From positions 1 to 10,729 of the forward strand of contig JAKSBB010001169.1 of the NCBI GenBank assembly GCA_022361315.1: 10,729 bases of DNA, read 5' to 3'. Origin of the DNA: Desulfobacterales bacterium. Its GTDB lineage: Bacteria; Desulfobacterota; Desulfobacteria; Desulfobacterales; Desulfobacteraceae. Numbering within the stretch: position 1 is the stretch's first letter; each line of letters starts with the position of its first letter. The notes beneath the pieces are model-generated. The model ran no database searches and was not told where the DNA came from. It saw only the letters and a program-made list of their open reading frames with translations. This document shows positions 6,434-10,729 of this stretch, piece by piece. The translations under genes and the position numbers were made by a program.

Positions 6434-7099
6434 ATGACCCCACAAAATAAAACCCTCATCATTTTGAGTATAGCAATAATGCTTCTTACCTTGCCCGCTC
6501 AGGTACTGGGTGGCAGCATCTTCATCGGGGAAACCGGTGACCTGATCAACGACAATGAGTGGTGGAACCAATCCAACGGCAAAAGCCACCAGGATACCTC
6601 GTTCAACGTAAACTGGTTGGTGGACACATACAGTGGCACGGACTTTATTCCGGCAAACCTGTCATATATCGGTAAGTGGGATGACGGTTGGGAATCCGAT
6701 GCGGCATGGACTGATAATACCCCCTATTTCTCAGGAGATTTCAGGGGCACATCAGGATACTGGGAAACCACCGGTGCCTACACCGGCGCTCCGGTATATT
6801 ACAGCCTAAAGGCCGGCCGGGAATTTGAACTCTACTACGCCGGAAATGACCTGAACGATATAGAAGTGCTGTGGGACACCCTCGGCATCACCAACCACAG
6901 AGGCAGACCCAAATCACTTTCCCATATCACCTTCTGGACAGCAGACAACCCTGCCGGCCCGAACCCTGTGCCCGAGCCTTCCACCATCGTCCTGTTCGGT
7001 ATCGGATTGCTGATGCTGGCAGCCTTCACCAGAAAACAAACGAACAATCGCAGAAAGCGTCAAACCGTGAAGGTCATAGTTAAAAAACAACAGCGCTAA
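6434..7099 (+). CDS. PEP-CTERM protein with long basic tail, sigma-54 controlled
   Basis: A 221-residue exported protein with a signal peptide (hydrophobic about 7-20, probable cleavage near QVLG at 23-26). The mature domain is rich in Trp, Asp, Gly and Thr, and VPEP lies at 179-182 with a hydrophobic helix (about 184-198). After the helix comes a 22-residue, strongly basic end (starting RKQTNNRRKRQ), much longer than the few residues usual for PEP-CTERM tails. Exosortase processing would remove the end with the helix, so the length may not matter to the mature protein. The N-terminal part (SIFIGETG...NDNEWWNQ, LSYIGKWDD) resembles that of the protein at 985. The ATG at 6434 follows a perfect TAAGGAGG (6422-6429). 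Expression is probably driven by the sigma-54 promoter at 6304, and the transcript ends at the terminator at 7121-7168. The sorting assignment is secure; the mature function is unknown. Confidence 0.92.
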   Translation: MTPQNKTLIILSIAIMLLTLPAQVLGGSIFIGETGDLINDNEWWNQSNGKSHQDTSFNVNWLVDTYSGTDFIPANLSYIGKWDDGWESDAAWTDNTPYFSGDFRGTSGYWETTGAYTGAPVYYSLKAGREFELYYAGNDLNDIEVLWDTLGITNHRGRPKSLSHITFWTADNPAGPNPVPEPSTIVLFGIGLLMLAAFTRKQTNNRRKRQTVKVIVKKQQR

Positions 7100-7120
7100 T
7101 ACGTTTTTAACAACAAATCA

Positions 7121-7168
7121 GCAGGGCCACCCCACCTCAAAACTGCGGTGGTCCTGCTTCATTTTTTT
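7121..7168 (+). terminator. Rho-independent terminator after the PEP-CTERM gene
   Basis: GCAGGGCCACC (7121-7131) pairs with GGTGGTCCTGC (7147-7157) over 11 bases with one G-U pair. The loop is 15 bases, and the stem is followed within four bases by seven T residues (7162-7168). It begins 22 bases after the stop codon at 7099 and isolates the EF-G gene from this transcript. Confidence 0.9.
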
Positions 7169-7228
7169 AGACACCTCACATCAGCCACAGTATAATTTCA
7201 AAAGCTTAGAAAATATATTTATTTTTTC

Positions 7229-7257
7229 TTGACTTTTTACAATAAAAAGCGTAATAA
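7229..7257 (+). promoter_or_regulatory. Candidate sigma-70 promoter for the EF-G operon
   Basis: TTGACT at 7229-7234 is a good -35 box, separated by 17 bases from TAATAA (7252-7257), a weaker -10, in a very AT-rich stretch after the terminator. It would give a leader of about 165 bases before the EF-G start at 7430. The -35 is convincing; the -10 is uncertain because the whole stretch is AT-rich. Confidence 0.45.
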
Positions 7258-7429
7258 TTATTGTTTCCAAACTTTAGGCATTAATCTGGGATACCAAACT
7301 TAATAAAATCGTAATAAAACTTTAGTAAGAAACATACGGCAATATACCTGACAGAGCCTGGCAATGCCTTTGGCAATGGGGCAGTTTTATTGTTTCAAGG
7401 GAATTTTTTATTTATTAAGGACGAGACAA
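7258..7429 (+). other. EF-G 5' leader with GGCAAT repeats
   Basis: This is the non-coding part of the 330-base gap between the PEP-CTERM and EF-G genes. The first half is AT-rich. The second holds GGCAAT three times (7338, 7360, 7372), the last two as a TGGCAATG direct repeat 12 bases apart. It ends with AAGGA at 7417-7421, eight bases before the ATG, which fixes the EF-G start. No riboswitch or terminator-like attenuator was recognised. Confidence 0.4.
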
Positions 7430-9517
7430 ATGATCAAAGATCTAAAACGGGTAAGAAATATCGGAATCAGTGCCCACATCGACTCCGGTAAAACCACACT
7501 TACTGAGCGGATTCTCTTTTACACGGACAGAATCCACCAAATTAACGAAGTCAGGGGCAAAGACGGCACCGGCGCAGTCATGGACTCAATGGAGCTGGAG
7601 AAGGAAAGGGGAATTACCATCGCCTCCGCCGCGACCCATTGTGAGTGGGACAACCACGGGGTCAACATCATTGATACGCCGGGCCATGTGGATTTTACCG
7701 TTGAGGTTGAGCGGTCCCTCAGAGTACTTGACGGGGCTGTACTGATCCTTTGTTCCGTATCCGGTGTACAGTCTCAGTCCATCACCGTCGACCAGCAGAT
7801 GAAACGGTATCAGGTTCCCTGCATCGCCTTTGTCAACAAGTGTGACCGGTCCGGTGCCAACCCGGCCAAAGTGTCCCAGCAGCTCAAAGACAAACTCGGA
7901 CACAACTCCATCATGATGCAGCTGCCCATCGGCCTGGAAGACAAGCACGAAGGTATTGTGGATCTCATCACCATGAAAGCCTACTATTTTGAAGGCGACA
8001 ACGGTGAAAAAATGGTTGAAGCGGACATCCCTGCAGATATGCAGGACGATGCCGAAATGGCCAGGGAAGAGATGCTGGATGAGGTATCCCTCTTTTCCGA
8101 GGAACTCACCGACGCCCTTCTTGAAGAGGCTGAGATCACCCCTGAAATGATCAAGACCGCTGTAAGGACCGGAACTATTTCCCGGGAAATGACACCGGTT
8201 TTCATGGGTTCTGCTTACAAAAACAAAGCGGTACAGCCCCTGCTCAATGCGGTTGTGGATTTCCTTCCCTCCCCGCTGGATATTGAAAACGAAGCCATTG
8301 ACCTGGACAAAGACGAAGAAACCGTTGTTCTGGAAAGTGATTTTGACAAACCCACCGTTGCACTGGCCTTCAAACTGGAAGACGGTCAGTACGGCCAGCT
8401 CACCTATATCCGTGTATATCAGGGTTGTATCAATAAGGGTGATACCCTGATCAACTCAAGAGATGGCAAGAAGGTAAAAGCCGGACGTCTGATCCGGATG
8501 CATTCCAACCAGATGGAAGACGTGGAATCCATTCCGGCCGGCCATATCGGTGCCATGTTTGGCATTGACTGTGCCTCGGGCGACACCTTTGTATCACCGG
8601 AAGTCAACTATTCCATGATCGCCATGAACGTCATGGAACCGGTTATCTCCCTTTCCATCGTACCCAAGGACAACAAGTCCCAGATCAATATGTCCAAGGC
8701 CCTGAACCGGTTCACCAAAGAGGACCCCACATTCAAGACCTATGTGGACCATGAAACCGGAGACACCATTATTCAGGGTATGGGCGAGCTTCACCTGGAA
8801 GTATATGTGGAGCGTATGAAACGCGAGTACAAGGCTGAGGTGGAAACCGGACAGCCCAGAGTTGCGTACAGGGAAACCATTACCAAAAGAGCCCCCTTCA
8901 ACTACACCCACAAAAAACAGACCGGTGGTTCAGGTCAGTTCGGCCGTGTTATGGGCTTTATGGAACCCACGGATGAAGAGTTTGAATTTATCAACAAGGT
9001 TACGGGCGGCAGAATTCCCACCCAGTACATCCCTGCCTGTGAAAAAGGGTTTCAGGCGTCCATGGAAAAAGGTCCCAGCCTTGAATTCCCTGTTACCGGT
9101 ATCAAGATTACCCTTGAAGACGGCGCCTTCCATGCGGTAGACTCCTCTGAAATGGCATTCCAGGCAGCGGCCAGGGGTGGATTCCTTGAATCATACACCA
9201 AGGCAAAACCGGTGATCATGGAGCCCATCATGAAGGTGGTTATTGAAACCCCCAATGAATTCCAGGGCGCTTGCATGGGTCTCATCAACCAGAGACGCGG
9301 TATTATCCAGGGGTCACAGGAAGAAGGGGTCATGTCTGTGATTGAATCTGAGGTTCCTCTCTCTGAGATGTTCGGATTCTCAACAGTTCTGAGGTCCGGC
9401 ACCCAGGGCAAGGCACAGTTCACCATGGAGTTCAACTCCTACAAACAGGTGCCCCAGTCCGTGGCTGAAGAGATTGCCAAAAAGAAAGCCGAAGAAAAAG
9501 CAGCTAAAAACAAATAA
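7430..9517 (+). CDS. fusA: Elongation factor G (spd/mitochondrial EF-G1-like type)
   Basis: A 695-residue, full-length translational GTPase that moves tRNA and mRNA through the ribosome after peptide bond formation. G1 is AHIDSGKT (15-22), G2 is RGITI (60-64), G3 is DTPGHVDF (82-89), G4 is NKCD (136-139) and G5 is GSAYKNK (260-266). Domain III carries GMGELHLEV (450-458). Domain IV carries [14 protein letters not shown] (494-507), and the end has the domain V pattern QRRG and AQFTMEF. Ser19 in [12 protein letters not shown] (common EF-G has HIDAGKTTTTER), GVQSQS and the [15 protein letters not shown] region match the subfamily of spirochaetes, planctomycetes, deltaproteobacteria and mitochondrial EF-G1. 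The start is ATG 7430, because AAGGA lies eight bases upstream and the G domain starts at once; an ATG 22 codons earlier would add an unrelated extension. It is not next to rpsL, rpsG or tuf, so the genome may carry another EF-G. The ATPase gene follows after 21 bases. The symbol is used for the family. Confidence 0.95.
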   Translation: MIKDLKRVRNIGISAHIDSGKTTLTERILFYTDRIHQINEVRGKDGTGAVMDSMELEKERGITIASAATHCEWDNHGVNIIDTPGHVDFTVEVERSLRVLDGAVLILCSVSGVQSQSITVDQQMKRYQVPCIAFVNKCDRSGANPAKVSQQLKDKLGHNSIMMQLPIGLEDKHEGIVDLITMKAYYFEGDNGEKMVEADIPADMQDDAEMAREEMLDEVSLFSEELTDALLEEAEITPEMIKTAVRTGTISREMTPVFMGSAYKNKAVQPLLNAVVDFLPSPLDIENEAIDLDKDEETVVLESDFDKPTVALAFKLEDGQYGQLTYIRVYQGCINKGDTLINSRDGKKVKAGRLIRMHSNQMEDVESIPAGHIGAMFGIDCASGDTFVSPEVNYSMIAMNVMEPVISLSIVPKDNKSQINMSKALNRFTKEDPTFKTYVDHETGDTIIQGMGELHLEVYVERMKREYKAEVETGQPRVAYRETITKRAPFNYTHKKQTGGSGQFGRVMGFMEPTDEEFEFINKVTGGRIPTQYIPACEKGFQASMEKGPSLEFPVTGIKITLEDGAFHAVDSSEMAFQAAARGGFLESYTKAKPVIMEPIMKVVIETPNEFQGACMGLINQRRGIIQGSQEEGVMSVIESEVPLSEMFGFSTVLRSGTQGKAQFTMEFNSYKQVPQSVAEEIAKKKAEEKAAKNK

Positions 9518-9538
9518 GACGCACTAAAGAGAGGAACT

Positions 9539-10231
9539 ATGCTTAAAAAAGACCTCATTCTCAGAAGCCCGGCCGAAAAGGCCATTGGCATGGAAAATAT
9601 CACTGACGGACAATTCGGCGCGGTCGTGTCCAGAGCGGGTGTGGGTAAAACCAGCTTCCTGGTTCAGATCGCCATGACCCAGCTGCTTTCTGATGAGAAA
9701 ATCCTTCACATCAGCCTGTCCGACTCCATGGAAAAGATTAACGTCAGATATGACGACGCCTATACCAACCTTGTGGACAGCATCGGCTACGTGGACCCCC
9801 AGAAGGCTGTCCGCCTCTGGGAAACCATTAAAAACAACAAGGTGGGCATCTCCTACACCGAAACCACCTTTGACGTTGAAAAGATCAGGGATTACCTGAA
9901 AAGTTTCAAAAAAGCAGATCTGGCCCTGCCCGCGATCCTGGTGATCGACGGCCTGGATTTTGACACGGACCAGTCCGCCATCCTTGAAGACTTGAAACAG
10001 ATCAACCAGGAATTCGGTATTTTCGTCTGGCTCTCCATGCAGAGCCACAGGGAAGAACCCCTGAATGCCGACGGTTTCCCGGTTCAGTTGGAAAACCATG
10101 AAACCCTGATTGACAAAGCCATCTTTCTTGCCCCCGTGGAAAACAAGATCGAGGCCATTGTACTCAAAGACGGTGACCACACCGACGTTAAATTCCTGCT
10201 TGACCCGGCAACGATGATGCCTGTGGCATAA
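9539..10231 (+). CDS. RecA/KaiC-like P-loop ATPase of unknown function
   Basis: A 230-residue soluble protein with a RecA-superfamily ATP-binding core. Walker A is SRAGVGKTS at 31-39; its first position is Ser where Gly or Ala is usual. The Walker B strand is ILVIDGLDF at 133-141 with Asp137. A later strand, FVWLSMQSH (162-170), sits where RecA/KaiC proteins have a sensor residue. No signal peptide, membrane segment or DNA-binding domain is seen, and the protein is shorter than KaiC, RadA or DnaB, essentially one ATPase domain. Compact single-domain proteins of this kind regulate partner complexes in several systems, but the partner here cannot be named. The ATG at 9539 has AGAGGA at 9530-9535. 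It starts 21 bases after the EF-G stop, so the two are almost surely one operon, and codon usage looks alike. A strong terminator follows. A long open frame on the opposite strand here is a shadow. The ATPase fold is likely; the biological role is unknown. Confidence 0.85.
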   Translation: MLKKDLILRSPAEKAIGMENITDGQFGAVVSRAGVGKTSFLVQIAMTQLLSDEKILHISLSDSMEKINVRYDDAYTNLVDSIGYVDPQKAVRLWETIKNNKVGISYTETTFDVEKIRDYLKSFKKADLALPAILVIDGLDFDTDQSAILEDLKQINQEFGIFVWLSMQSHREEPLNADGFPVQLENHETLIDKAIFLAPVENKIEAIVLKDGDHTDVKFLLDPATMMPVA

Positions 10232-10257
10232 GCTGCCATCGTCAGAAGATAGATCCC

Positions 10258-10300
10258 AAGGCTGCAGTTTCTCCGTTTGGTCGGAGCTGCAGCCTTTTTT
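10258..10300 (+). terminator. Rho-independent terminator of the EF-G/ATPase operon
   Basis: AAGGCTGCAG (10258-10267) pairs with CTGCAGCCTT (10287-10296). Inside it CTCCG (10271-10275) pairs with CGGAG (10282-10286), giving a 15-pair stem with a three-base bulge. It runs straight into a T tract (10295-10300, then CTTT). It lies 27 bases after the ATPase stop. No T-run follows it on the minus strand, so it is not an obvious terminator for the hydrolase gene coming the other way. Confidence 0.92.
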
Positions 10301-10332
10301 CTTTACTTCAGGCTTTAATAAGGCTCCCGGCC

Positions 10333-10729
10333 CTATACCCACTGACGGATAAAATTTTCAATGGCCTGGAACACCCTTGTCTTTCCCTGCCCCAATAAAA
10401 TACCGTGGCGGTTAAAATCAAACAGGTAGTATTCCTTGATTTCTGATCCCAATCTGTCAAAGAGCCTCTGGGTCCCTTTGGGATTAACCACCGGATCTTT
10501 TCTGGACTGCACCACCAGGACCGGCAATTGAATCTGGCCAAGCCTGGGTGTCAGATAATCCATGAGCTGTTCAAGCTGCCGGATGCCGGCAATGGGGTTT
10601 CGAAGGTAATTGATGTGCGGGTTTTCCGAACGGTTTTCAACAAACTCCTTTGCAATGGCATCCAGACGGATGCGTTTGATCATGGCGTTCCATGTATCAA
10701 TGGCCGGCACAAAGTAGGATCCCAGGTCC
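10333..10729 (-). CDS. Alpha/beta hydrolase, C-terminal part (runs off window)
   Basis: The last 131 residues of a gene that enters from beyond the right edge; the true start is outside the window, and an in-frame GTG at 10710 is an internal Val codon. The segment has a hydrophobic strand LPVLVVQSRKDPVV with the likely catalytic Asp. About 30 residues later YYLFDFNRHGILLG carries the likely catalytic His, then a final helix (TRVFQAIENFIRQWV). This is the usual acid-His end of an alpha/beta hydrolase. The order resembles carboxylesterases and monoacylglycerol lipases (D-P-V-V ... H-G-I-L). The nucleophile Ser would be in the missing part, so neither activity nor substrate can be judged. It converges on the EF-G/ATPase operon, with the operon terminator between them. 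The family is likely; the substrate is unknown. Confidence 0.8.
   Translation of the reverse strand, partial: DLGSYFVPAIDTWNAMIKRIRLDAIAKEFVENRSENPHINYLRNPIAGIRQLEQLMDYLTPRLGQIQLPVLVVQSRKDPVVNPKGTQRLFDRLGSEIKEYYLFDFNRHGILLGQGKTRVFQAIENFIRQWV

Noticed and set aside
7364..7429. N-terminal extension of EF-G by 22 residues
   Set aside because: EF-G proteins begin a few residues before the G1 motif. The AAGGA eight bases before 7430 fits the shorter form, and the extension has no counterpart in the family.
9524..10342. Long open reading frame (272 codons) on the minus strand opposite the ATPase gene
   Set aside because: It lacks recognisable domains and a ribosome binding site, runs through the operon terminator hairpin, and mirrors the codon pattern of the P-loop ATPase, whose Walker motifs and spacing to EF-G make it the real gene.

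Overview
The window reads as chromosomal DNA of a Gram-negative deltaproteobacterium (Desulfobacterota), most likely a Desulfobacteraceae-type sulfate reducer. This is an inference from three things: several PEP-CTERM proteins (the exosortase sorting system of Gram-negative exopolysaccharide producers), a large PrsT-like TPR lipoprotein, and an elongation factor G whose signature residues match the spirochaete/planctomycete/deltaproteobacterium type related to mitochondrial EF-G1. No rRNA, tRNA, CRISPR array, intact mobile element or replication origin was seen.

Layout. (1) Positions 168-2644, plus strand: an unrecognised secreted or membrane-anchored protein, a PEP-CTERM protein, and a class I SAM methyltransferase with a TTG start. 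They are co-directional, with gaps of 80-90 bases. (2) Positions 2670-5841, minus strand: a 770-residue TPR lipoprotein of PrsT type, followed by a small PEP-CTERM protein carrying a Cys/Gln pair that resembles internal-thioester adhesion domains. A strong hairpin terminator closes the unit. (3) Positions 5842-6433: a 592-base divergent control region. It holds a near-perfect sigma-54 (-24/-12) promoter, a 15-bp TGAC-N7-GTCA type site repeated 21 bp apart about 140 bp upstream of it, a further copy of the palindrome, and a stem-loop resembling an IS200/IS605 end. (4) Positions 6434-7168: a third PEP-CTERM protein with an unusually long basic tail, and its terminator. (5) Positions 7229-10300: a probable sigma-70 promoter, an EF-G gene outside any ribosomal-protein operon, a tightly linked RecA/KaiC-like P-loop ATPase gene of unknown function, and a strong terminator. 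(6) Positions 10333-10729, minus strand: the C-terminal part of an alpha/beta hydrolase that runs off the window.

How it fits together. Regions 1-4 look like a satellite locus of an exosortase/PEP-CTERM surface-protein system. They encode three sorted substrates, one TPR lipoprotein of the kind that accompanies such systems, and a methyltransferase. No exosortase, PrsK/PrsR regulator or polysaccharide genes lie inside the window. The sigma-54 promoter with paired upstream sites suggests that at least the 6434 gene, and perhaps the divergent TPR gene, is controlled by an NtrC-family activator such as PrsR. Regions 5-6 are separate housekeeping or accessory functions bounded by terminators.
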